Origin: Knoxdaviesia capensis
Lineage: Eukaryota; Ascomycota; Sordariomycetes; Microascales; Gondwanamycetaceae
Direction: 5' to 3'
Length of the DNA stretch: 64,000 bases
Assembly (NCBI GenBank): GCA_001510575.1
Contig: LNGK01000007.1
Coordinates: 2,226,151 to 2,290,150, forward strand
Both the position numbers and the translations under genes were made by a program. Position 1 is the first letter of the stretch, and the number at the start of each line of letters is the position of its first letter. The notes beneath the pieces were generated by a model. It was not told where the DNA came from. It did no database searches and saw only the letters and a list, made by a program, of their open reading frames with translations. Positions 11,551-21,235 of the stretch are shown here, piece by piece.

Positions 11551-11575
11551 GCCGGCTTTTCTTTTGAAAGCCGGC
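11551..11575. repeat. Inverted repeat, 9-bp stem, 7-nt loop
   Basis: GCCGGCTTT at 11551-11559 pairs with AAAGCCGGC at 11567-11575 around the loop TCTTTTG. It lies about 860 bp after the EsdC-like stop and 690 bp before the amidohydrolase start. Function unknown; it could be a binding site or a structured transcript end. Confidence 0.6.
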
Positions 11576-12037
11576 GTCAACCCACGTGTGGATAGAGGCC
11601 GAAATAGTGAACCTATTCATGATAACGACCCGCTTAATGACTTTTTTATTATCTCTCGTTTTCTTTTGCTTTTCTTGTGTCTGTCCTGTAGAACCAGCCT
11701 CTTCGAGATCTGGGCTGGTGGAAGCGGGTATAACCCTAAGATGCCGTGTAAGTGGGCCTTCTAGCCTCTATGCTTAGCCCAGGGGCGCCCATCAGCACGT
11801 GTTTGTATCAAGTGTTAGCTGGAAGCCACTGGGGATTCAGAAGAGACACATCACTGCTCTCCCAAGGTTATCTGTGTTCCTCGCAACTTATCTGCTGAAA
11901 GTCAGCACCGTGTGAGCAGTGTGCATGAGCACTGCTCTTAGGGTCAAGGGTTCGGTCAATGCGGGGTTCAGCGATCAGGGGAACATTTTGGGCAGTGGGT
12001 AAAGTTGGAAGATGCATTCCTGAACGCTGAACCTTCA

Positions 12038-12044
12038 TATAAAA
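12038..12044 (+). promoter_or_regulatory. TATA-like box of the amidohydrolase gene
   Basis: TATAAAA 226 bp before the ATG at 12270, followed by a CT-rich leader. Position and sequence fit a core promoter element. Confidence 0.4.
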
Positions 12045-12269
12045 AACATTTGATTCTTCTCCAGATCTCAGCTCTAGGTGTTGGGATTCTTTCTTTCTTC
12101 ATCTACAGGTTTACTCCGGTCATACAACCATCTCGACTTTGGAATTCAGACAGGCTCTGCTTTTCCCATTGGCTTGTGATAGCGAGCTTCGACCTCCAGT
12201 TAGCAGTGCTGCTCCTTAAATCGGCCGTTCCCCCGTTCTTCACATTCACAAACGCTTCCATCTTCCATC

Positions 12270-13394
12270 ATGGCCGACCTCCCCATCCTCGACAGCCACG
12301 TACACCTGTACCCCGGCTCCGAGGTCACCCAGCTCTCCTGGTACAACCGCGACGACCCGCTGTGCAGCCAGCGCTCGGTGACGGAGTACCGCGCGGCGAC
12401 GGCCGGCGCGAAGGTGCGCGGGATCATCGTGGTGGAGGCCGACCGCACGCACGCGCTGGACACGGGGCGGGCGGGCTGGGAGGCGCCGCTGGCGGAGCTG
12501 GCGTTCTTCCGGCGCATCATCGAGGGCACGCCGCGCGACGGCGAGGGCCACCGGCCGTCGCCCGACGACGAGGCGTTCGCGGGCGACGACGACGAGGAGC
12601 TGATCCAGGGCCTGGTGATCTGGGCGCCGGTGCCCGCTGGGCCCGCCGTGCTGGAGGAGTACCTGGCCGCTGCGCAGGAGGTCGCCGGCCAGCGGTGCTG
12701 GGAGCGGGTGCGTGGCGTGCGGTTCCTCGTGCAGACGGCTGCCGCGGGCACGATGACGGCGGAGCCGTTTGTCGAGGCGCTGAAAGTGCTTGGGCGCCGG
12801 AATCTGGTGTTTGATGTCGGCGTCGACGGTCACAAGCGCGGCCGCAAGCATCTTGAGGAGATGGTCGAGATGGTCAAGGCGGCGCGAGAGGGCGTGCCGG
12901 AGGAGGAACGGGTGATGTTCGTGATAGGTATTCCTTCCCCCCGGTTCCTCGATGTAGATGTGCGTCTCGGCAGAATATATACTAACGATCAGGAACTTAC
13001 AGACCACCTGGCCAAGCCCAACCTGGAGGTGTTCAACCCGGTCGACCCGGCCTTCAAAGCCTGGCGCGACGCCATCTACAGCCTGAGCACGCAGCCCGAG
13101 GTGTACATCAAGCTCAGCGGGCTGTTCAGCGAGATGCCGGCGTCGCTGCGCGAGCAGTCGGCGGCCAGCATTTTCGACGCCGTCAACTCGTGGTTCGGCG
13201 TCGTGCTGGCCACGTTCGGCGCGTCGCGGCTGCTGTTTGCCGGCGACTGGCCGGTGTGCACGCGTAACCCGGGCGGTTCGTTCAACAAGTGGCTGCTGGT
13301 GGTTGCGCGGCTGTGCTACATGGCGTCGTTGGATGAGACCGAGCAGCGCGGGATCATGGGGGTTAATGCGGCGAAGGTGTACGGCATCGTGTAG
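12270..13394 (+). CDS. Amidohydrolase-2 family lactonase-like hydrolase, one frame-preserving intron
   Basis: TIM-barrel metal hydrolase of the amidohydrolase-2 (COG3618) family, which includes L-fuconolactonase and fungal L-rhamnono-gamma-lactonase. Seen: DSHVHLYPG (H10, H12) on strand 1, FDVGVDGHKRGR, DHLAKPN on strand 6, YIKLSGLFSEMP, and LLFAGDWPVC with the C-terminal barrel aspartate. Exons are 12270-12927 and 13003-13394. The intron, 12928-13002 (75 nt), has donor GTATTC, a perfect TACTAAC branch point at 12980 and a TACAG acceptor. It is a multiple of three with no stop, so the unspliced frame reads through as 374 codons; splicing gives 349 residues and restores the FVIDHLAKP strand. 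No signal peptide. Sugar-lactone hydrolysis is inferred from family only. Confidence 0.85.
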   Translation: MADLPILDSHVHLYPGSEVTQLSWYNRDDPLCSQRSVTEYRAATAGAKVRGIIVVEADRTHALDTGRAGWEAPLAELAFFRRIIEGTPRDGEGHRPSPDDEAFAGDDDEELIQGLVIWAPVPAGPAVLEEYLAAAQEVAGQRCWERVRGVRFLVQTAAAGTMTAEPFVEALKVLGRRNLVFDVGVDGHKRGRKHLEEMVEMVKAAREGVPEEERVMFVIGIPSPRFLDVDVRLGRIYTNDQELTDHLAKPNLEVFNPVDPAFKAWRDAIYSLSTQPEVYIKLSGLFSEMPASLREQSAASIFDAVNSWFGVVLATFGASRLLFAGDWPVCTRNPGGSFNKWLLVVARLCYMASLDETEQRGIMGVNAAKVYGIV

Positions 13395-13832
13395 GGGACC
13401 CGGCTTGCCGCAGGTATGATGAATTTGCGGGAGACAAATGGTTGATGTAAGAAAAGATAGTCTGTTACCGACTCATACATCAGTACTATATATATAGGTC
13501 TCCTATGGAAAGATAAGATGAACAAAAGAAAAAACAACGCAGGTCCCCCCAAGGATCCCCCAGTCCTAACTCCCTCCCCCGTTTCTATAAAAAAAAAAGA
13601 ACAAGAAAAAAAGAAAAGAAAAAAAAACGAATGCTAGCTGTGATGTAATCCGGAACGCCAATGGTGGTTTTGTTGTTGTTTCTTCCTTTCCAGAGCTGCT
13701 GTGTGAGGATAGCAGCTGAAGGAAGTCTTTGATTTCGGGATGTTGCAGTTTCCAACTGGAAAAAAGAATGCTATTCAGGTTCACCACCGATGTTTTTTTT
13801 TATTATATGTCCGCTTGCCCTCTCTAGATCTC
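13395..13832. other. Intergenic between convergent 3' ends
   Basis: 438 bp between the amidohydrolase and SUR7-like stops. A-rich tract at 13587-13628 and T-run at 13791-13802; probably 3' UTRs. No gene seen. Confidence 0.6.
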
Positions 13833-14828
13833 TCAAAATGGTCCATCTACACCGTGACCCGGGCGACGACGGAACAAGCTGGCCACAGAATGCTTCGCAG
13901 GCCGCTGGCCCTGGTCGAAGCTCGGCGGGTCCGGGCCAACAAGCGTGACATTCTTGGACGACAACGACTCGGGCGGGGACGGCGGGGCGGAGCGGAAGGT
14001 CGACGACATGGGCGGGTAGCGGCGGCTGGCGGACATGGACACGAAGTCGACGTCGGCGGCGGGCGACGCGATGGGGTCAGCAGCCACAGTCTTAGGCAGG
14101 CGGAGACAGCAGCCCAGGGCGCAGTGCATGAAGAAGGCGGCGGTGGACGAGATGGCGGCGATCCAGATGAAGGCGAGCAGCGGCGGGCTGATGCTGCCCT
14201 GGATGTTGAGCTCGGACTGCAGGTGCACGGCGTACTTGGCGGTCAGGCTCATGATGGTGGCCATGATGGCGGCGGAGCCGGCGACGAGCGAGGTGAGGAA
14301 GGCCAGGGCGACGGCCGGCAGGCTCCAGAAGCGGGCGCGGCGCACAAGCAGCGACGAGACGGCGAGCACGGCGCTGAGGATGGCGGCGGCGAGGAACAGG
14401 CCGAACATGGTCTGGGTGAGGATGCGCAGCAGGTCGAGGATCTGCACGAGCTGCATGGGCAGGGCCACCTGCGCGCCGGCGAGCAGCTCGCTCATCAGCA
14501 CGTCGACGGGGTTGAACCAGAACAGCGCGCGCGGCCGCGAGCAGAAGGTGATGCCCTCGTCGTCGTAGCCCTCGCAGAAGTTCCACAGGCCGACCTGGTA
14601 GAAGTCGTGCAGGCCGAGCGAGCGCGCGACCGAGTTGAGCAGCTCGGCGTTGGGCGCCGAGCTGGGGATGATGTTGGCGAGCTCGAGCCGGTAGAAGAAG
14701 ATGTCGCGCAGCACGGCGCGGTTGGAGAGGTTGCCGATCAGCACGAGCACGAGGAAGATGGCCGACAGGGCGTAGCAGATTGCGGCGGCCGTGGCCACGT
14801 TCCGGAAGCGCCGCGGGGAGACGGTCAT
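13833..14828 (-). CDS. SUR7/PalI-like four-span plasma membrane protein
   Basis: A 331-residue single-exon membrane protein. Transmembrane segments are at about 12-32, 138-162, 170-195 and 215-242, with a long first extracellular loop carrying GLWNFC (80-85) and C96. That loop motif (W-x-x-C followed by a further Cys) is the signature of the SUR7/PalI family, whose members sit in eisosome or cortical domains or act in ambient-pH signalling. The C-terminal 90 residues are hydrophilic and rich in Ser and Pro, consistent with a cytosolic tail. The ATG at 14828 leaves a short basic N-terminus (TVSPRRFRN) before TM1. SUR7 versus PalI (RIM9) subfamily is not decided: PalI proteins usually have longer tails. 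Confidence 0.75.
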   Translation of the reverse strand: MTVSPRRFRNVATAAAICYALSAIFLVLVLIGNLSNRAVLRDIFFYRLELANIIPSSAPNAELLNSVARSLGLHDFYQVGLWNFCEGYDDEGITFCSRPRALFWFNPVDVLMSELLAGAQVALPMQLVQILDLLRILTQTMFGLFLAAAILSAVLAVSSLLVRRARFWSLPAVALAFLTSLVAGSAAIMATIMSLTAKYAVHLQSELNIQGSISPPLLAFIWIAAISSTAAFFMHCALGCCLRLPKTVAADPIASPAADVDFVSMSASRRYPPMSSTFRSAPPSPPESLSSKNVTLVGPDPPSFDQGQRPAKHSVASLFRRRPGHGVDGPF

Positions 14829-16309
14829 GGCGGGCGGTGGGAGGCCGGGGGTGTTTCTAGGTCATTTGTATGCCGGGCTGCGGTCGGAGGTCGGAGGAGG
14901 AGCGGCAGCAAGTTTCGGCGGGAGGAAAGACGGGTAACTGTAGACAGACGCGCGGCGCGGTGGAATACGGATGTTTCGAGGGGTTGGTGAGGATACAAAG
15001 ATACAAACGAGACGGACGACAAAGGAAGGGCGGTGATCAGATAAGGAGCGACAACAAGATGGATTCCGTGCTTCGAGCAGATGTTATAATTTGGGGGAAA
15101 AAAGAAAAAAAAAAAAAGAGAAGGAAAAAAACGGAAACCAGCCAAAATGAATTGGGGCTTGGAGAGAAAAAAAAAGATTGCTGACGGAAAGAAGATCTAG
15201 TTAGGAGAGAGAACAAAAAAGAAGAGCCCGTGGGATGGGAGACGAGCAAAAGACGGGTCTGCAGAAAAAAGCAGGAAAGAAAAAAGGAAGAGAGGGAAAT
15301 TGAAGCTGGTGATGATTTTTTGGGTGTCTGCACGAGATAAAAAAAAACACACTGGTGGTTGTTAGGGTTTGGGGTTAGTTGAGCCGCTCTCTCTGGCTGA
15401 GGTCACCGTTACAGTGGGTTGGGGCCCTGGAGAACCCGGCAGATCGGGCTATTGGAACGCGGTGGAGCGACGGTTTCAGTGCTGGACAGGGCCGATTTCA
15501 GGGGCATGTTGCCACTGGAGCGGGATTTCCACTGGTTGTACCCCAACTGCGTGATTGCACTGTAATGGTACCGCCGGCCACTTTTATACGTCGTGTATCG
15601 GAGAAATGTCCTGTGCTTATGGCCAGTGCAAGCGCGCGGCCAACCGATCATCGCACGACAGACAGGCTTCCCACAAAACCCGCGTTTCCTGTTTCATCCT
15701 ATCTCGTTGCGGTTCGGACTTTAAAAGATATTTCACGTCAAGATCTCCTGTTTCCCGTCGGTGTGTGGTGCTTTCGCGACTTTAAAAGGGTGGAAAGGGT
15801 CTCATCGGGCCCCAAAGAACCGCCACCCGCCGAAAATGCCAACAGACACTTGTTTCAATGGCACATCAGTGTTACGAAAGAGAAGCCTCAGATCCGAAGC
15901 TTAGCTTGGAGGGAGGGTGGGAAACAAAGGAGGTCTGGACTCTGGAACCTGTTACCCCCCCACCGGAATGTGAGCTTGTCTTTCTTGCTCCGCCACAGTT
16001 CCAAGGGGGGGGATAAGATGGACGCTCTGGACCCAGCAGTTTTTTGACCCAGTTCCATATACGAGACAAAGCACACTGGCTTTTGCTTTGGTCTGACGCT
16101 GGTGGTACGCCCAACGATACTGTCTCCGAGAGCCACTTTCATCATCGGGCGGGCTGGTTGGCCTGTTTGCGTTGCGGTGCGGTGTTTGCTGCGGTGCTCG
16201 TGTTTGCTGTGACGCTGACATCCCGTATCGAAGCAGACGAAGAAGAGGCGGAGAGTGGTATGGTGGGACGGGCAATATGCGATCTTCGGAGTGCAATTTC
16301 ACAGGTTAT

Positions 16310-16310
<1 letters not shown>

Positions 16311-16352
<42 letters not shown>
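16311..16352. repeat. (CA)21 microsatellite
   Basis: Uninterrupted CA dinucleotide run of 42 bp in the promoter region between two divergent genes; a probable polymorphic marker. Confidence 0.95.
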
Positions 16353-16353
<1 letters not shown>

Positions 16354-17389
16354 CACAGCTTCACCCATCCCCAGCTGAACGGCCCTCAAACCCCTGGCAT
16401 CTCAACTTCTCTTTTTGTCCGACCGCTCCCCCCTCGTCTCGTCCGAACCTCATCAAAGCAGGCAACCCCAACCATTACCAATCGATCTGGCCAGGCTCAC
16501 CAATACCGCTCTCGTCTTGTCAAGCAAGCAAGCATTACACTCCATTCCTGGCTCTTCTCTTCTCTTGGCTCTGAGAGACAAGCGGTTGGGCGAGAACGAA
16601 CTCTGACGTGGTTGACCCAAAAGACTTGGCTTCTTGGGGGGGGGGGAGGGGGTGTTTAGCGGCTCAAAAAAATCCGGATGCATTGACACGTCGACAGGAC
16701 TTCCGTCAACCCAAGTCGGGCTGTTGTTTGCTTGGCCCACACGTTAAGATCGGCGGCATATGCATCTTCAGTCCAGTGCCACGGCACTCGTCGATTGGTG
16801 GGTTTGCAGCTCGATCAGGCGGTGGAATGCCCGCCTAGGACGGACGGCGTGTAACTGCATGGATGTCCTCCGTCGTCCAGGGCCTCTCTGCAGAATCGTT
16901 GGCTGGGGATGCGAGTGTTCAGCGCGCCGGATTCTGCGTATATGGATGTGGACAGTACACACGTATCGTCGTGTGTGTCAAAGAGCCGCAGCAGCCGGCA
17001 GAAGAGCCGCCGTCCGCTCTTTATCCTTCCCTCCTTCTTTCTTTCTTTGTCTCTCTCGTATTCAGCAAATGCCAGAAATCTCCGAGAATCGGATTCCACC
17101 GCCCCGGTCTGGCCGCCCCCCCAGAACGAAAAAAAGAAGGAAAAATTGGGGGCACAGGCCTGGCCCAGCGGCAAAAAAAAACAACCAGCGTGATTTTCCA
17201 TTGCCACCGGTCTTTGTTGATGTTGCTGCTGGTTGTTCCCTTTCCATGTCCTTGAGGGAAGGATTCTAAATATACAGTACTCACACCCAGACGCTTTCTC
17301 TTCCCTCTGGCATCTGTCTCTGTCTCCCTCTTCCAGGCCAGACCAAACTTCACGTCGTAGAGTCAGACACGAACAAACGCACACCGCCA

Positions 17390-17403
17390 GGGTTAGGGTT
17401 AGC
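17390..17403. repeat. Interstitial telomere-like repeat (GGGTTAGGGTTA)
   Basis: Two TTAGGG units in the + orientation, in the leader about 470 bp before the PLC-like ATG. Confidence 0.8.
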
Positions 17404-17710
17404 TTGATACTGCTGCTCTCACAGTGCCAATTCCGGCCCCATACTGTACCCTCGTCATTCTTACAGCGTCAATTCACTTCCATTGTTCTTCTTCTCTCCT
17501 TTCCCGTTCCTGTTTTTGCATCTCTCTTCAGCTTGTTCTTGGCAATCGGCCTCGAGCTTCCGACCGGCTTATCTTTCGTTTCCTTCTCTATCTTTCCTCT
17601 GTCGTCTCCCACTCTCGTTTCTATCTTGTCTCTCTTTTCCTCCGTCATCACTCTCTCTCTCTGAGTGTCCCTCTGTTTTGACTATTTTTCTGTTCACCCC
17701 TTAACCCAGA

Positions 17711-17742
17711 AACCCTAACCCTAGGGATCCACCTAACCCTTA
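17711..17742. repeat. Interstitial telomere-like repeat (AACCCTAACCCTA)
   Basis: Two CCCTAA units, then ACCTAACCCTTAG after a short break, in the opposite orientation to the block at 17390 and 130-160 bp before the PLC-like ATG. The pair forms a dispersed inverted repeat. Confidence 0.75.
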
Positions 17743-17870
17743 GAGTTCTTGTTCTCTCGTGGATCCTTTCCTTAAGAAACTTTCTTTCTCAAGCATTCAT
17801 CTTCACACCACAAGCACCTTCTCTCGACTGGACACGCCAATCAATCTCGTGTGTACACGCCCTTCTCTCA

Positions 17871-19352
17871 ATGGCGAAGGCTCTCGGCTCAGCGGCCCTC
17901 CCGCGTCGCCGGGTCCGCCGCCACCCGGGACTCCGTGATATTCTCGCGTCCGTCCTCCTCCTCTCAGTACCAGCATGTGTGTCCGCCGCCGGCGACGACT
18001 CAACCACAACCTCCACAACTTCCTCCGTGTCGACCACCTCATCTTCGACCTCCTCCGTGACCACCGCGCTGGGATCCGGCGAACCGGCGGCCCAGAAGCC
18101 CGCCGCCGACCTGACCACGCTCGTCGGCACCCGCACCCTCCCCAACGACGGCCCGCCCACCGGCGCCTACTCGACCTTCTCCGGCCAGATCACCTTCACA
18201 TACACCACCACGACAACTCGTGGCTCGTCGTCCGACTCGCGGGCCTCCGGCTCCACTACCACCATCACCGGCTCGGTCCCGCCGTCGTCCGCCGCGTCGT
18301 CCACCACCTCCGGCACCGCCACCGCGTCGACCACCACGTCGGCAACGCCCACCAACACGCAGCCGTGCAACAACTACGTCGAGCTGTGCACGCGGCGCTA
18401 CAGCAACGTCACCGAGGTGGCGTGCCACAACGCGCCGTTCGTGCGCCAGGGCAGCTCGGCCGCAAACCAGCAGCTGGCCGTGCTGGACCAGCTGAACGAC
18501 GGCGTGCGGCTGCTGCAGGGCCAGATGCACTGGCCGACCGACGCCGCGCCCGGCTCCGAGCCGCACTTCTGCCACTCGTCGTGCGACCTGCTGGACGCCG
18601 GCCCCATCTCGGCGTGGCTGGCCACCGTGCGCGGCTGGGTCGACGCCCACCCGTACGACGTGGTGACCATCCTGCTGGGCAACGGCAACTACTCGCACCC
18701 GGACCTGTACGTGCCGTGGATCGAGGCCAGCGGGCTGACGCGCTACGTGTACCTGCCGCCGCTGATGCCCATGCACCTCGCCGACTGGCCCACGCTCGGC
18801 GAGATGATCATCACCGCCCGCCGCGTCGTCATGTTCCTCGACTACGAGGCCGACCCCGCCAAGTACCCGTGGCTGCTCGACCAGTTCTCGCAGATGTGGG
18901 AGACGCCGTTCGACCCGCAGGACCGTGCCTTTCCGTGCGACGTGCAGCGCCCGCCCGACCTGTCGGTCGAGTCGGCCACGTCGCAGCTGCTGTACATGCA
19001 CAACCACAACCTCAACGTCGAGTACGAGCTGTTCGGCGCGTCGATTTTGGTGCCAGCCGTCACGCTGCTGAACACCACCAACAACGTCACCGGCGACGGC
19101 AGTCTCGGCGTTGCCGCGGCCGGCTGTGCCGAGCGCTGGACGCGGCCGCCGAACTTTTTGAACGTGGACTTCTACAATATCGGCGGCCACGCCGACTCCG
19201 GCTCGGTGTTTGCCGTTGCCGCCGCCATGAACAACGTCACCTACGGCCGGCCGTGCTGCGGGAAGGTGACCGGCGCCGCCGCGCGCGCCGTGTCGGTGTC
19301 GGCGGTGGGGGTTGTGTCTTTGGTGGCTGCGGTGGTTTTGGCTTTGATATAG
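17871..19352 (+). CDS. GPI-anchored PLC-like phosphodiesterase (PI-PLC X-like TIM barrel)
   Basis: A 493-residue surface protein. N-terminal basic stretch (RRRVRRHPGLR) then a hydrophobic segment 24-40 ending ACVSAA, a signal peptide. Residues 43-165 are Ser/Thr-rich and probably O-glycosylated. Residues 166-460 match fungal PLC-like phosphodiesterases: VTEVACHNAPFV (H186-N187), QLNDGVRLLQGQMHW, HFCHSSCDLLDAG, and WVDAHPYDVVTILLGNGNYS. The family hydrolyses phosphodiesters on lipids, but substrate is unproven for the fungal branch. The end (AVSVSAVGVVSLVAAVVLALI, split here as a small-residue then hydrophobic tail) fits GPI addition. Many NxT/S sites (for example NVT, NYS, NTT, NNVT). Single exon with strong C-ending codons. 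Long frames on other strands here are shadows of this gene. Confidence 0.85.
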   Translation: MAKALGSAALPRRRVRRHPGLRDILASVLLLSVPACVSAAGDDSTTTSTTSSVSTTSSSTSSVTTALGSGEPAAQKPAADLTTLVGTRTLPNDGPPTGAYSTFSGQITFTYTTTTTRGSSSDSRASGSTTTITGSVPPSSAASSTTSGTATASTTTSATPTNTQPCNNYVELCTRRYSNVTEVACHNAPFVRQGSSAANQQLAVLDQLNDGVRLLQGQMHWPTDAAPGSEPHFCHSSCDLLDAGPISAWLATVRGWVDAHPYDVVTILLGNGNYSHPDLYVPWIEASGLTRYVYLPPLMPMHLADWPTLGEMIITARRVVMFLDYEADPAKYPWLLDQFSQMWETPFDPQDRAFPCDVQRPPDLSVESATSQLLYMHNHNLNVEYELFGASILVPAVTLLNTTNNVTGDGSLGVAAAGCAERWTRPPNFLNVDFYNIGGHADSGSVFAVAAAMNNVTYGRPCCGKVTGAAARAVSVSAVGVVSLVAAVVLALI

Positions 19353-19890
19353 ACTGGTTTGTGGTGTCGGCACTTGCTTTCTCTGCTTTCTTTTAAACCC
19401 GAGTATCATTTTATAGAGCGGGAGCATCGTGTGTTTCTGAGGACTTGTGTTATCGGGGGTTCGGAGTTTCGCTTCTCTACACGGCATGCGTCAGTCTCTT
19501 GTTCTTTTTTTGTGTATTCTTGAAATCACTGGTGCATCCACGGTGGCACATTCCTTGCTTCTGCGTTTTTACATATCACTTCCAGCATGTCTAGTGCATG
19601 TAGATAGATTATATCATCCCTGAGTCGGTCATTACAGTATCTCTGCAGTCATAGTATCGTCAACAAGTGTACGGCAGAAGGAGTGAAAAGTGAAATCCTC
19701 GTGGTGTATTATCGTGATGCATTTCGTTGTGACAGATGAAATAAATGAAATGTAAACGCCCGGCTAGTGCGGCAAAGATTGTGAGGCGGGAAGCTTGTCC
19801 CGTAGTACAGAAAAACAAATGGAAAAGAAAAAAGAAAAAAGGTATCATCAATATGCAAATCATCCCCGACTCTCGCCGTGATCTCCCGGT
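19353..19890. other. Intergenic between convergent 3' ends
   Basis: 538 bp between the PLC-like and GTPase stops. T-rich after 19370, A-rich near 19810-19840, one TACAGTA motif at 19633. No gene seen. Confidence 0.6.
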
Positions 19891-21235
19891 CTATGCAACC
19901 ACCGACTCGCGCCTCGAGAACCCGCCAAACAGCCTCCGCCAAATGCCCCCACCCCGCCGTTTGCGCGCCAGCGCCCCAGCCGCCGCCTCCGCCTCGGCGA
20001 CCTCCTGCTCGCGCAACCGCGCCATGTTCTCCAGGTGCTCGCGCTTGACCTGCGCAGTGCGGCGCGCGCGCCCGTGATCCCGCACGAGCTGCGGGAACAG
20101 GTTCGCGATGTTGTCGCCCGTGCGCGCCGACACCTCCATGAACGACGCGCGCAGCGGCGCCAGCCCGGCCGCCAGCTTCGAGGCCTCGGACCACGCGACG
20201 CGCCGCTCGGTGTGGTCGTCGGCGTCGGACTTGTTGCCGACCAGCATGATGCAGTAGTCGCGCGGCGGGATGCCGGCCGCCGCGAGCGCCGAGTCCGGGA
20301 CCGTGGGGCGCGGGCCCAGCGCGGCCGCGGCGCCGGTTGTGGCGGTGGTGGCGGTGGTAGCGGTGGTACGTGAAGAGGCGGAGACTGTTGACGTCGACAT
20401 GGTCATGCGGCGCGCGCTGCTCCGCGCCCCGGGCGCCGACACGCGGCCGGTCGACGCCGTCGAGTCGGTCTCGCTGCCGGGGCCGGGCGGCACGGGCGGC
20501 AGCGCCGCATCCAGTCTTGGCGACACCGGGGGCGCGGCAGCCGTCGCCGGCGGGGCGGGCCGCGGCGCGGCGTGGAAGCGCGGCGCGGCCACCACGGTCT
20601 CGGCGATCAGGTCGTACAGCTCGCGGGCGACCCGCAGCGAATCGGCGTCGGTCACGTCGTAGAGCACCAGCGCGGCGTCGGTGATTTGCACGGCCTGCTG
20701 GATCAGGTCGTTGCGCCACAGGTGGCGGCTGGGCAGCTCGAGCGCGTCGATGGTCACGGGGGCGCCGTCGACGTCGATGGTGCGGCGCCAGGCCTGGTCG
20801 CGGTCGGTGTCGCGCGCGGCGGGGTCCGGGCCGGGGGCGGTGCTGGTGGTGCTGGTGGTGGTGGTGCCGGAGCTGGAGGTGTTTGTGCTGCAGAACTGGG
20901 GGGCTGTTAGCAATTCTCTGTCCTTGTCTGGAGATACATATACTTCTGGATATATGTGTGTGTGTGTGTGTCTGTTTGCGGGGACGCCATTCGCCCAGAC
21001 TCACCTTGCGCAGCACCGCCGTCTTGCCGGTACCCTTCGGCCCAATCACCAGCACCCGCAGCTCGGCCGGCGCCCCACCGCGCCCGTCGAGCGGCTGGCC
21101 GGCCAGCTTGCGGGCGCCGGGCCGGCGGAGCGACGCGTTGGCCATGAACGGCTCCCAGCTCAGCATGGCCTTGACATACTTCGCCTCCTCCTCCGTCCAC
21201 ATCACCGACTCGGGGTTTGCCGGAGCCAGCGTCAT
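19891..21235 (-). CDS. Atypical Ras-like small GTPase with degenerate G3 and long insert
   Basis: A 411-residue protein from exons 21235-21005 and 20895-19891; the intron (21004-20896, GTGAGT...CCCAG, with GCTAAC branch) splits just after the P-loop. Motifs: P-loop GPKGTGKT (65-72), a switch-like segment VTIDALELPSRHLW (124-137), LVLYDVTDADSL (154-165), G4 NKSD (298-301), and G5 SARTG (333-337). The G3 box, normally DTAGQ, reads D127-A-L-E-L, so both the Gly and the catalytic Gln are replaced. A Pro/Ser/Thr-rich insert (about 180-283) separates the G3 half from G4. The C-terminus is a basic coiled helix (KREHLENMARLREQE) ending SRRESVVA, with no CAAX box. Family is fungal and of unknown function. 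The ATG at 21235 has a strong CCACCATGAC context; an in-frame ATG lies four codons upstream at 21247. Confidence 0.8.

Larger units (their letters stand above)
10695..12269. other. Intergenic, 1.6 kb
   Basis: 3' flank of the EsdC-like gene and promoter of the amidohydrolase gene. No convincing coding frame. It contains an A-rich stretch at 10865-10910, a perfect 9-bp-stem hairpin at 11551-11575, and a TATA-like element at 12038. Confidence 0.6.
14829..17870. other. Intergenic, 3.0 kb, between divergent genes
   Basis: Divergent promoters of the SUR7-like and PLC-like genes. A-rich runs at 15098-15175, a (CA)21 microsatellite at 16311-16352, a G-run at 16637-16646, a CT-rich leader 17400-17870 with two telomere-like blocks. 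Open frames (for example 222 codons at 15379) have no domain and look like chance. Confidence 0.55.

Noticed and set aside
13740..14990. 416-codon + strand frame over the SUR7-like gene
   Set aside because: Extends beyond the gene as a Gly/Glu/Arg-rich shadow; the minus frame has the membrane spans and GLWNFC.
18039..19487. 482-codon antisense frame and a 473-codon second + frame over the PLC-like gene
   Set aside because: Arg/His/Gly-rich shadows of a GC-rich gene; no domain, while the chosen frame has the PLC-like motifs.
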